This document shows, one piece after another, positions 17,993-25,208 of a stretch of 64,000 nucleotides of DNA. Every line of letters starts with the position of its first letter. Within the stretch, counting starts at the first letter, position 1. The stretch is taken from the NCBI RefSeq assembly GCF_001642835.1, contig NZ_LXEI01000001.1, positions 620,001 to 684,000 on the forward strand, in the 5' to 3' direction. A program made the translations under genes and the position numbers. Below the pieces are notes generated by a model. That model searched no databases, was not told the DNA's origin, and saw nothing but the letters and a program-made list of their open reading frames with translations. The stretch is from Pseudotamlana agarivorans. GTDB taxonomy: Bacteria; Bacteroidota; Bacteroidia; Flavobacteriales; Flavobacteriaceae.

Positions 17993-19891
17993 ATGAGTGA
18001 TGCCTTAAAACACGAATGTGGAATAGCTGTTATACGCCTATTAAAACCTTTAGAATATTATAAAGAGAAGTATGGCAGTGCATTTTATGGGGTAAATAAA
18101 ATGTATTTAATGATGGAAAAACAGCACAATCGTGGTCAAGATGGTGCTGGATTAGCAAGTATTAAATTAGATACAAAACCTGGAGAGCGCTACATTAGTA
18201 GAGTACGTTCGATTGCCCAACAGCCTATTCAAGATATTTTTGCCCAAATTAACGATCGTGTTAATAAGGAATTTAAAGAGCATCCAGAATATATGGATGA
18301 TGTAGCGGCACAAAAAAAGAACATCCCTTATATAGGCGAAGTTTTTCTAGGTCACGTACGTTATGGAACCTTCGGAAAAAATAGCGTAGAAAGCGTACAC
18401 CCTTTTTTAAGACAAAATAACTGGATGCACCGTAATTTGATTATGGCTGGTAACTTTAATATGACTAATGTTAAAGAATTATTCGGAAATCTTATCGAAT
18501 TAGGACAACATCCAAAGGAATATACCGATACCATAACCATTATGGAAAAAATTGGTCATTTCTTAGATGATGAAGTAAGCAAGGTTTACAGAGATTTAAA
18601 AAAGGAAGGCTACAATAAACAACAAGCGTCTCCGCTAATTGCAGAGCGTTTAAAAGTGGCTAAAATATTAAAACGTGCTGCTAAAAACTGGGATGGTGGC
18701 TATGCCATGGCGGGACTTATTGGTCACGGTGATGCCTTCGTATTAAGAGACCCAGCAGGTATTCGTCCGGCATATTATTACCAAGATGATGAAGTGGTTG
18801 TAGTAGCCTCTGAACGCCCTGTAATTCAAACCGTTTTTAATGTTGACTTTGATAAAGTAAAAGAATTAGATCCAGGACAAGCTATTATTGTTAAAAAATC
18901 TGGCGAAGTTCGATTTAAAAAGATATTAGAACCTTTAGAAAGAAAATCTTGTTCTTTTGAGCGTATTTATTTCTCTAGAGGTAGTGATGCCGAAATTTAT
19001 CAAGAGCGCAAAAAACTAGGTAAATTACTAATGCCGAAGGTATTAGAAGCCATAGATAACGACACTAAAAACACGGTGTTCTCATACATTCCTAACACGG
19101 CTGAAACGTCGTTTTTTGGTATGATTGAAACGGCTGAAGCCTACATCAACGAGAAGAAAACTGAAGCCATATTGAATGGCCAACGTTCCTTATCGGCTGC
19201 GAAAGTGACCGAAATTTTATCGGAGCGTGCCCGTGTTGAAAAAATCGCAATTAAAGATGTAAAACTAAGAACCTTCATTACCGAAGATAGCAGTAGAGAT
19301 GATTTAGTAGCGCATGTTTACGATGTAACTTATGGCGTTATAAAACCTAATGATAATTTAGTAATCATCGACGATAGTATTGTTAGAGGAACCACTTTAA
19401 AGAAAAGTATCCTTAAAATGCTCGACCGTTTAAATCCTAAGAAAATCATCGTGGTATCGTCGGCACCTCAAATTCGTTACCCAGATTGCTACGGTATTGA
19501 TATGGCCCGTCTTGAAGATTTAATTGCTTTTAGAGCCGCTTTAGAGCTTCTTAAAGACCAAGGTAAATATGATATTGTTAAGGAAGTGTACGAAAAATGT
19601 ATCACGCAAACAGAACTTGCCGATAAATACGTCCAAAATTTTGTAAAAGAAATTTACGATCCGTTTACGGACGAGCAGATTTCAGATAAAATTTCAGAAT
19701 TATTAAGTGATGAAAGCGTAAAAGCTGAAGTTAAAATCATTTTCCAACCGGTAGAAAATCTACATAAAGCATGTCCAGAACACCTAGGTGATTGGTACTT
19801 TACAGGAAACTATCCAACCGTTGGGGGTAACCGAGTGGTAAACAGAGCTTTTATTAACTTTTTTGAAGGTAATCGAGAGCGCGCATACTAG
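17993..19891 (+). CDS. purF: Amidophosphoribosyltransferase (PurF-type, long Bacteroidetes form)
   Basis: 632 residues, longer than the roughly 500 of typical PurF. The N-terminal glutaminase domain has a Cys at residue 9 (KHECGIAVIRLL), which would be the nucleophile after trimming. It also has RGQDGAGLA and GHVRYGTFGKNSVESVHPF. The C-terminal phosphoribosyltransferase domain has the PRPP loop LVIIDDSIVRGTTLKKSI. The reaction is PRPP plus glutamine to phosphoribosylamine, the first step of purine synthesis. The extra length is in insertions in the glutaminase domain and in a C-terminal extension (EHLGDWYFTGNYPTVGGNR). Two repeated terminator-like units follow. Confidence 0.9.
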   Translation: MSDALKHECGIAVIRLLKPLEYYKEKYGSAFYGVNKMYLMMEKQHNRGQDGAGLASIKLDTKPGERYISRVRSIAQQPIQDIFAQINDRVNKEFKEHPEYMDDVAAQKKNIPYIGEVFLGHVRYGTFGKNSVESVHPFLRQNNWMHRNLIMAGNFNMTNVKELFGNLIELGQHPKEYTDTITIMEKIGHFLDDEVSKVYRDLKKEGYNKQQASPLIAERLKVAKILKRAAKNWDGGYAMAGLIGHGDAFVLRDPAGIRPAYYYQDDEVVVVASERPVIQTVFNVDFDKVKELDPGQAIIVKKSGEVRFKKILEPLERKSCSFERIYFSRGSDAEIYQERKKLGKLLMPKVLEAIDNDTKNTVFSYIPNTAETSFFGMIETAEAYINEKKTEAILNGQRSLSAAKVTEILSERARVEKIAIKDVKLRTFITEDSSRDDLVAHVYDVTYGVIKPNDNLVIIDDSIVRGTTLKKSILKMLDRLNPKKIIVVSSAPQIRYPDCYGIDMARLEDLIAFRAALELLKDQGKYDIVKEVYEKCITQTELADKYVQNFVKEIYDPFTDEQISDKISELLSDESVKAEVKIIFQPVENLHKACPEHLGDWYFTGNYPTVGGNRVVNRAFINFFEGNRERAY

Positions 19892-20027
19892 TAAAAACGA
19901 CGAAATAAATTTGTAGTATAAAACCTACTTTTAAACGTTTCGTCGCACATAAAAACATTTAATCTTATAAATCTACCGTTTATCTAATAAATACTCTAGT
20001 TAGAGGAATTACCTATAACTTGGTAAT

Positions 20028-20098
20028 ACCATAACATAAGTAGGTTAAGTTCATGGTAGATTTGGGGCAAAAAAGGTGGACATCTGTTCACCTTTTTT
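20028..20098 (+). ncRNA. Candidate small RNA or 3' UTR unit, copy 1
   Basis: This copy of a 50-nt direct repeat (ACCATAACATAAGTAGG...) starts at 20028 and runs into a terminator-like hairpin (AAAAAGGTG with CACCTTTTT, ending about 20097). A weak TATAACTTG lies just upstream. Inside, ACCAT and ATGGT can close a stem. It could be a small RNA or part of the purF 3' UTR. Confidence 0.4.
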
Positions 20099-20238
20099 AT
20101 TTCCCTATTTGTCGCAGTATAACACTTACAATTCTGACTTACTGAAGGTTACACGCACACACTTCAATCAAAACATTTCTTTTAAGCCAATATTTATGTA
20201 GTTCAGCTAATATATTTTAGCAGTTGGTTATTCAACTT

Positions 20239-20246
20239 TATATTTG
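20239..20246 (+). promoter_or_regulatory. -7 box before repeat copy 2
   Basis: TATATTTG, a perfect TAnnTTTG, ends 4 nt before the second repeat begins. A transcript would start at about 20251, exactly at the repeat. Confidence 0.5.
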
Positions 20247-20250
20247 GGGC

Positions 20251-20324
20251 ACCATAACATAAGTAGGTTAAGTTCATGGTAGATTTGGGGCAAAAAGGTG
20301 AACATTAGGTTGTTCACCTTTTTC
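20251..20324 (+). ncRNA. Candidate small RNA, copy 2
   Basis: The same 50-nt sequence as at 20028 (one A shorter in the A-run), preceded by a perfect TAnnTTTG box. It ends in a 12-bp terminator (AAAAAGGTGAAC at 20292-20303 with 20312-20323), giving a transcript of about 73 nt. The ORF inside (10 codons from ATGGTAGATTTG) is not conserved between the copies. I do not recognise an Rfam family. Confidence 0.45.
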
Positions 20325-20362
20325 AATTTATATACTTCAATAAATTTTACCCTTTTAATAGC

Positions 20363-22402
20363 CTATTCCTTTATAAACATCAAAGATTGCTTAGCCTTTT
20401 TATATTCCAGCATCAACACGTATTGTCCTTCTTCAAAATTTGTAATTTCAACCGACTGATTTGGACCTACTATGCCCTGTGATACATGTCTTCCTAAAAG
20501 ATCATAAACCTTATAATTTACCGATTGCTTAAGATTACCGATATACAAAAATGATTTCGAAGGGTTTGGATACACATATAAGTCATCTAAAACATCACTG
20601 CCCTGCGGATAAACGCCTAATGCCGATTGTTTCTCTAAGTAAAACTTATCCATATTCCATTGCCAATCGTTGCTTCCATTTGCTAAAATGCGAATAACAT
20701 GAACACCAGATTCAATATGAATAAGCGATTGATGCTTTAAAAGCTCGTAATTCGACCAACTACCATTATTAGGCACGGTCGTATTAGCAACAATTTGCCC
20801 ATCTATTTGCATTTGAACAGCAGCGTTATCTGAAGGTGTACTAATAAGATACGTGAGCTCATACATACCAGTTTCAAGAATATGTACTGTAAACTCCATC
20901 CAATCCTGGCGGTTAACGTGGTCAACTCCTGTGGCGTTGGCATGCACACCATCATAACCATTTGGGGCATATCCCACTTCATTTTTAGTAGCTTCAAAAT
21001 GTTCAGCTTCTATAATAATGGCATCACTTGAGGGTTCGCTGACTTCTTGTACCAAATCAAAACGTTTTAAATGCATCCAACCGCCTTGCACCTGATCCCA
21101 ATTAAGTTGATGTGCCAATCCCCAAGTAACCCCAGATGTAGGTGTTGTTCCTTCCGTGTTTGAACGAAAAACACCTAAAGCATCAGGTACATGCGTTGCC
21201 GTACCTTTCATTTCAAAATTTACTCCATCGTTAGAGAACTGTACCGAGCCTCTTTCGGGACCGTCCAATTTTTGAATGATAGCAATACCATTATTATATT
21301 GCCAAACACTTACTTCATGCCCCGAAGTTGTTATAGGGTTATATTCCGATTTAATATAAGGGCCCGTTGGTTGATCTGCTATAGCAACACCCCAGCGAAT
21401 TTCACGCTCGCCACAATATCGCTCCTCGCCCATACGCTCGCCTTTATAGTATAGGTAGAATTTATTATTGTAATACGTTAAACAAGGATCATGCACCTTA
21501 TGACTATCAAAATCGCCTTTCTCAATAACATCAAGGCGACTTGTAGAATTTGTTGCCCAAATACCATTATCGGTGGCTCTTAAAATAGGCGAATCTAGTT
21601 TAGTCCATGGACCATTAGGCGAATCGGCTACCGCCATAGCTACGGTATTCTTAACCCGCTCGATATAGGGATGTTGAACCGCCTGATATATTAAATAAAA
21701 TTTATTTTGATGCTCAAAGATTTCTGGTGTAAAAACAGAGCGATCGTCGAATCGACCGGAAGCTCCCCTAGCCACAGCAACCCCCTGTTCATCCCAATTA
21801 TAGCCATCTGCAGAGGTAGCGAAATAAATATCACAATAATCCCAGGGAAAAACATTATCGTTAACATCGTTGGTTCCAAAATAGGTTGAGGTTTCCGATA
21901 ATTTATAAGTGTACCACACATAATACAAGCCATTATGCTGAATAACCGCACTAGGATCTCGACGGGTATAAGTCACATCGGGAGCAAAATCGCCTGTTAA
22001 ATTCGTTTCGGTAAAGGTGACATTCCAATCGGCATCGTCTGGGATATTTGGATTATTATAAGCCGTACAACTTGATAAATAATTCACCCAACGCGACGTT
22101 GCAGAACTTTTTATTTTAGCTCTTAGTTGGATATCGATATTAGTGGTTGGTGTAATACTTCTTAAATCTTCAAAAACATAGCCTGCCTTGTTAATTTGAA
22201 GAGCTCTAGGCGAATTATCGGTTACCGAGAATGAAAACTGTCCGTTGCTTGTTGTTGTAATTTGTTGGTTAGTTTCAACCAAAGTCACTAAGGCGCCTTC
22301 AATAAAAGCACCTGTAGATTTATCGGTAATGGTCCCTGAATAGTTTTGTGCCGTGAGTTGAAATGCACAGCAAAGTATAAGTAGGTAATTAAAAAGTTTC
22401 AT
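20363..22402 (-). CDS. Secreted GH117-like glycoside hydrolase with CBM6 and T9SS sorting domain
   Basis: 679 residues. Signal peptide at 1-18. A carboxypeptidase-regulatory-like domain follows to about 95 (GTITDKSTGAFIEGALV). A five-bladed propeller spans about 110-450: RRDPSAVIQHNGLYYVWYT, FTPEIFEHQNKFYLIYQA, KVHDPCLTYYNNKFYLYYKG, HEVSVWQYNNG, DGVNFEMKGTATHVPDALG. These resemble GH117 (3,6-anhydro-L-galactosidase of agar breakdown) more than GH43. A CBM6-like module follows at about 465-590 (IIEAEHFEAT, MDKFYLE). The end is a type A T9SS signal (LYVYPNPSKSFLYIGNL to MFIKE). It is probably an exported enzyme for an algal galactan. No neighbouring carbohydrate genes support it. Confidence 0.75.
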   Translation of the reverse strand: MKLFNYLLILCCAFQLTAQNYSGTITDKSTGAFIEGALVTLVETNQQITTTSNGQFSFSVTDNSPRALQINKAGYVFEDLRSITPTTNIDIQLRAKIKSSATSRWVNYLSSCTAYNNPNIPDDADWNVTFTETNLTGDFAPDVTYTRRDPSAVIQHNGLYYVWYTYKLSETSTYFGTNDVNDNVFPWDYCDIYFATSADGYNWDEQGVAVARGASGRFDDRSVFTPEIFEHQNKFYLIYQAVQHPYIERVKNTVAMAVADSPNGPWTKLDSPILRATDNGIWATNSTSRLDVIEKGDFDSHKVHDPCLTYYNNKFYLYYKGERMGEERYCGEREIRWGVAIADQPTGPYIKSEYNPITTSGHEVSVWQYNNGIAIIQKLDGPERGSVQFSNDGVNFEMKGTATHVPDALGVFRSNTEGTTPTSGVTWGLAHQLNWDQVQGGWMHLKRFDLVQEVSEPSSDAIIIEAEHFEATKNEVGYAPNGYDGVHANATGVDHVNRQDWMEFTVHILETGMYELTYLISTPSDNAAVQMQIDGQIVANTTVPNNGSWSNYELLKHQSLIHIESGVHVIRILANGSNDWQWNMDKFYLEKQSALGVYPQGSDVLDDLYVYPNPSKSFLYIGNLKQSVNYKVYDLLGRHVSQGIVGPNQSVEITNFEEGQYVLMLEYKKAKQSLMFIKE

Positions 22403-22563
22403 ACGATTTGGTTTTAAACAGTAAAACTATATTAAAACCTTAGCCTCGCCTCGAATTTAAACTCGACATGAACTATACAAACGAGTTAAATCATAAAATA
22501 AAAGCTATATATGCGACTCGAATGAGTAATTAGTAAAATCGAAAACAAAAAAAACGCCTCGGT

Positions 22564-22883
22564 TTAACCCGATAGCGCGGACTTGTAGTCCGTGCAACAC
22601 GAATAACTAAATAGGACTGCTCATTATACCCTAAGCATAAATCGCTAAACCTTTATGTTGTTTACAGTATTATAATGTATTTATTAAAACATACGTTTAC
22701 CGAAACCTAGTAAAGATATTTAACTCACTGTTGTCAATATAATAATATGGTAACATCCTTCTGTTTTAATATTTTGTAGCCTTTCTTGTTTATGTTTAAT
22801 AAAAGATAGGAACGGTATTATCATACTATAAATTTTTAGAATTTAATTATGGCACGGACTACAAGTCCGCGCTATCGGGTTAA
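22564..22883. repeat. 32-nt inverted repeat pair flanking 256 nt (REP/MITE-like element)
   Basis: 22564-22595 and 22852-22883 are perfect reverse complements over 32 nt (core CCGATAGCGCGGACTTGTAG). Each arm also contains its own small hairpin (CGGACT/AGTCCG). The interior is AT-rich and has no ORF. Such palindromic GC-rich units in Bacteroidetes are usually REP sequences mobilised by a RAYT transposase, and none is nearby. The stop codon of the small ORF at 22880-23047 lies in the right arm. A partial 'gccgatagcgc' occurs again at 23683. Confidence 0.7.
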
Positions 22884-23047
22884 GTCTTATTAAAAAAGTA
22901 ATTTCCTAAAGCAGCAAAGAACAATAAAATAAGTAAAATTAAAAGTTCGTCCAGATTGCTATCACTTACAATAAACCTTCTTCCTAATATTATAACCACC
23001 CCTATAAAAAAAAGGGCTGCCATTTTTAAATTATTTCTTTTATTCAT
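22880..23047 (-). CDS. Small membrane protein (55 aa), hypothetical
   Basis: From the ATG at 23047 the product is 55 residues with two hydrophobic helices (MAALFFIGVVIILG and LLILLILLFFAALGNYFF) joined by a charged loop with SDSNLDE. The ATG is one base after the stop of the 38-aa peptide at 23049 (TAAAATG), suggesting coupled translation. No family recognised. Its stop codon lies within the inverted repeat, so the C-terminus may have been set by that insertion. Confidence 0.45.
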   Translation of the reverse strand: MNKRNNLKMAALFFIGVVIILGRRFIVSDSNLDELLILLILLFFAALGNYFFNKT

Positions 23048-23048
23048 T

Positions 23049-23165
23049 TTATAGGGTAAAATTGGGTGTATTATAAATAAACACACCCAAAGAAGCACAT
23101 TGTATTCCTTCTCTCCAACCAACTCCTTGTAATTTTTCCATGTGATCTAATTCTAAATTTTTCAT
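23049..23165 (-). CDS. Tiny peptide with bacteriocin-leader-like N-terminus
   Basis: 38 residues. The N-terminus MKNLELDHMEKLQGVG resembles the leader of Bacteroidetes bacteriocin-like peptides (LELxxME followed by Gly). The remainder, WREGIQCASLGVF and on, would be a short core. The peptide at 43234-43362 begins with the same LELD. It ends one base before the 55-aa membrane protein. It has no nearby modification or export genes, so it is either an orphan precursor or a truncated remnant. Confidence 0.4.
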   Translation of the reverse strand: MKNLELDHMEKLQGVGWREGIQCASLGVFIYNTPNFTL

Positions 23166-23253
23166 ATTAAAATAATTTTAAATTATGCCATTCTAGGTTA
23201 AAAATTAGGCTCCGAAATTATGAATGGCGATAGCAATTTCTTTACCTTATTTT

Positions 23254-23367
23254 TTATCTTATTTGGATGACTACTCCTCCATAGTTAATTTGACTTTTTT
23301 TGCCAGGCATAAACGGATGAACTTCGGTAGTACCACTTAAAAAATCTTTTGGAAATATATCTTTCAT
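23254..23367 (-). CDS. Tiny hypothetical peptide (37 aa)
   Basis: An ATG at 23367 opens 37 codons, MKDIFPKDFLSGTTEVH to GGVVIQIR. It has coding-like composition, whereas the overlapping longer 82-codon frame (23285-23533) is rich in Cys/Tyr/Phe and looks random. No promoter box was seen. It might be another small secreted-peptide precursor beside the one at 23049. Weakly supported. Confidence 0.3.
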   Translation of the reverse strand: MKDIFPKDFLSGTTEVHPFMPGKKSQINYGGVVIQIR

Positions 23368-23571
23368 AATAAACTATTTTACAACAATTCATCATTAAAT
23401 AATCCCAATAAGTAAAGAGAGAGAGTAAATAATAGCAGATGTAACTATCTTCTCCCCAAACGAAAAAAAAAACAAGCACACAATGTTTTTTCCTACTTTT
23501 ACAAGAGAAAAATCTTAAATACAAAAATAACATTAAACCTTTTAATTAAAAAATCAATAACTTAAAGTAAA

Positions 23572-23682
23572 ACAAAAAAATCGCCTAAATCAAAAATGCT
23601 CTAGACGATTCCGTATTTTTAGAAGCTATGTAAGCTCATTATTTCGCTGCTACACAACGTTTTTCAACTTCGTTCCAGTTTA
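23572..23682 (-). pseudogene. Duplicate of the 3' end of the superoxide dismutase gene plus its terminator
   Basis: This 111-nt stretch is about 88-90% identical by eye to 24411-24520. It includes the last coding residues (NWNEVEKR, then CVAAK here against YAAAK in the real gene), the stop and the downstream hairpin around AATCGCC/AGACGATT. The similarity stops abruptly at 23682, right before a 'gccgatagcgc' fragment. It is a non-functional fragment left by a duplication. Confidence 0.8.
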
Positions 23683-23723
23683 GCCGATAGCGCAAACATA
23701 TTTACTTTTTGATATAACCAGAC

Positions 23724-24107
23724 TTACAATACCCTAGAAAGCCATTTAATCGTAAAATTTTCATTAAAATAATTTCTATCCAAAACATAAGCTACAAGAA
23801 CTCCAAATATTGAAGCAAGGATATCATAAATATCGAAAGGTAAATGGTTTACATAAAACCTTTCAAATTCCATAAAAACAGGTAGTAATATTGATAAAAT
23901 CATAGCGGATTTAACCGAACTATTAATAGTTCTATACGACCAAAAAACCATTACAGCTCCAAGAAAATTTGGTAGAATACCTAAAAGAAATTTAAAAAAT
24001 GAAAAGTGATCTGGGGAGGTATAATAAAATGGTCGAATTCTTTTTACGACCAGTAGATACGCAATCATGAACAGCAGAACAGCAAGCAACCTAAAATATT
24101 TCCCCAT
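23724..24107 (-). CDS. Four-helix membrane protein, VanZ-like, hypothetical
   Basis: 127 residues with about four hydrophobic segments (LLAVLLFMIAYLLVV, FLLGILPNFLGAVMVFW, SAMILSILLPVFMEF, ILASIFGVLVAYVL). The acidic DIYDILAS before the last helix recalls small VanZ-like proteins, but the match is weak. It lies between the duplicated sod fragment and the true sod gene with another small membrane gene, so the block was probably inserted there. Function unknown. Confidence 0.6.
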   Translation of the reverse strand: MGKYFRLLAVLLFMIAYLLVVKRIRPFYYTSPDHFSFFKFLLGILPNFLGAVMVFWSYRTINSSVKSAMILSILLPVFMEFERFYVNHLPFDIYDILASIFGVLVAYVLDRNYFNENFTIKWLSRVL

Positions 24108-24162
24108 GACTTTCTAAAATTAAACCAAGCTATAACACAGTAGGAAATCAACTAACAAAAAA

Positions 24163-24321
24163 CTATTTCTTGTCAACTTCATTCCCTAAGTAATAATATA
24201 TTAAATAAAGCCACCCAAAAACGCCGTGTACAAGAGCCATCAGAATTGATTTATTCTGACTCCAAGAAATAATCATGGCTAATACCGTTCCTATTTTAAT
24301 TGATGTATATACCGTGTGCAT
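24163..24321 (-). CDS. Small membrane protein (52 aa)
   Basis: ATG at 24321 to TAG at 24163. The sequence MHTVYTSIKIGTVLAMIISW has one helix, and a second is formed by MALVHGVFGWLYLIYYYLGN, followed by a charged KK end. I recall similar 45-50 residue proteins with a HGxFGWxYxxYY stretch in other Bacteroidetes. The function is unknown; the conservation pattern suggests a real gene. Confidence 0.55.
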   Translation of the reverse strand: MHTVYTSIKIGTVLAMIISWSQNKSILMALVHGVFGWLYLIYYYLGNEVDKK

Positions 24322-24476
24322 ATGGTCTATATTCGTAACTTATTAAGGATAAATAAAGCTAATTACGTAAAGCAAAAACAACAAAACAAGGTTTTTTCTT
24401 ACTTTTTTAAACAAAAAAATCGCCTAAAGCAAAAAGCTCCAGACGATTCAGTGTTTTTAAAAGCTATGTAAGCTTA

Positions 24477-25085
24477 TTATTTCGCTGCTGCGTAACGTTT
24501 TTCAACTTCGTTCCAGTTTACTACATTAAAAAATGCAGAAATATAATCTGGACGACGGTTTTGATAGTTTAAGTAGTAAGCATGCTCCCATACGTCAAGA
24601 CCTAAAATAGGTGTTCCACCACATCCAGTTCCTGGCATTAATGGGTTGTCTTGGTTTGGTGTTGAGCAAATTTCAACTTTACCACCTTTATGTACACATA
24701 ACCATGCCCATCCTGACCCAAAACGTGTTGCTGCAGCTTTAGAGAATGCTTCAACAAACGCTTCTTTTGATCCGTAAGCAGCTTCAATAGCATCTTTTAA
24801 ATCTCCAGATAAACGACCTTTATCTTCTGGGCTAATAACGTCCCAAAATAAAGAGTGGTTATAAAAACCACCACCATTATTTCTAACAGCACCATTACTC
24901 ATATCTAAATTCGTAAGAATATCTTCTATAGATTTTCCTTCTAAATCAGTTCCTTCAATAGCAGCATTTAAGTTGTTTGTGTAACCTTGGTGATGCTTAG
25001 AGTGGTGAATCTCCATTGTTTTTGCGTCAATGTGTGGTTCTAAAGCATCGTATGCATATCCTAATTTCGGTAATTCGAAAGCCAT
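24477..25085 (-). CDS. sodB: Superoxide dismutase (Fe/Mn family)
   Basis: 202 residues, normal length. Metal ligands are visible: His27 (MEIHHSKHH), a His in [11 protein letters not shown], and Asp and His in [15 protein letters not shown]. It converts superoxide to oxygen and hydrogen peroxide in the cytoplasm. GGGFYNHS and the [11 protein letters not shown] region do not settle Fe against Mn use. A minus-strand TAAATTTG box at 25121-25128 lies 36 nt before the ATG. Its 3' end has been copied to 23572-23682. Confidence 0.95.
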   Translation of the reverse strand: MAFELPKLGYAYDALEPHIDAKTMEIHHSKHHQGYTNNLNAAIEGTDLEGKSIEDILTNLDMSNGAVRNNGGGFYNHSLFWDVISPEDKGRLSGDLKDAIEAAYGSKEAFVEAFSKAAATRFGSGWAWLCVHKGGKVEICSTPNQDNPLMPGTGCGGTPILGLDVWEHAYYLNYQNRRPDYISAFFNVVNWNEVEKRYAAAK

Positions 25086-25120
25086 AATTTTAGTTTTTAA
25101 TTAATAATATTTGATTTGTC

Positions 25121-25128
25121 CAAATTTA
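25121..25128 (-). promoter_or_regulatory. -7 box of the superoxide dismutase gene
   Basis: TAAATTTG on the minus strand, 36 nt before the ATG at 25085. Unlike the four regulated promoters in this window it has no GACA-N5-TGTC repeat 25 nt further out. Confidence 0.5.
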
Positions 25129-25208
25129 CACATAAAAGCGGGCAATTAAAAATAATTAATTGTTATCAAATCATCGATAGTTTTTATCTTGTATGCAAAT
25201 TTCCTTTT

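Noticed and set aside
23285-23533. 82-codon minus-strand ORF
   Set aside because: Cys/Tyr/Phe-rich, no plausible fold; overlaps the better 37-aa ORF in another frame.
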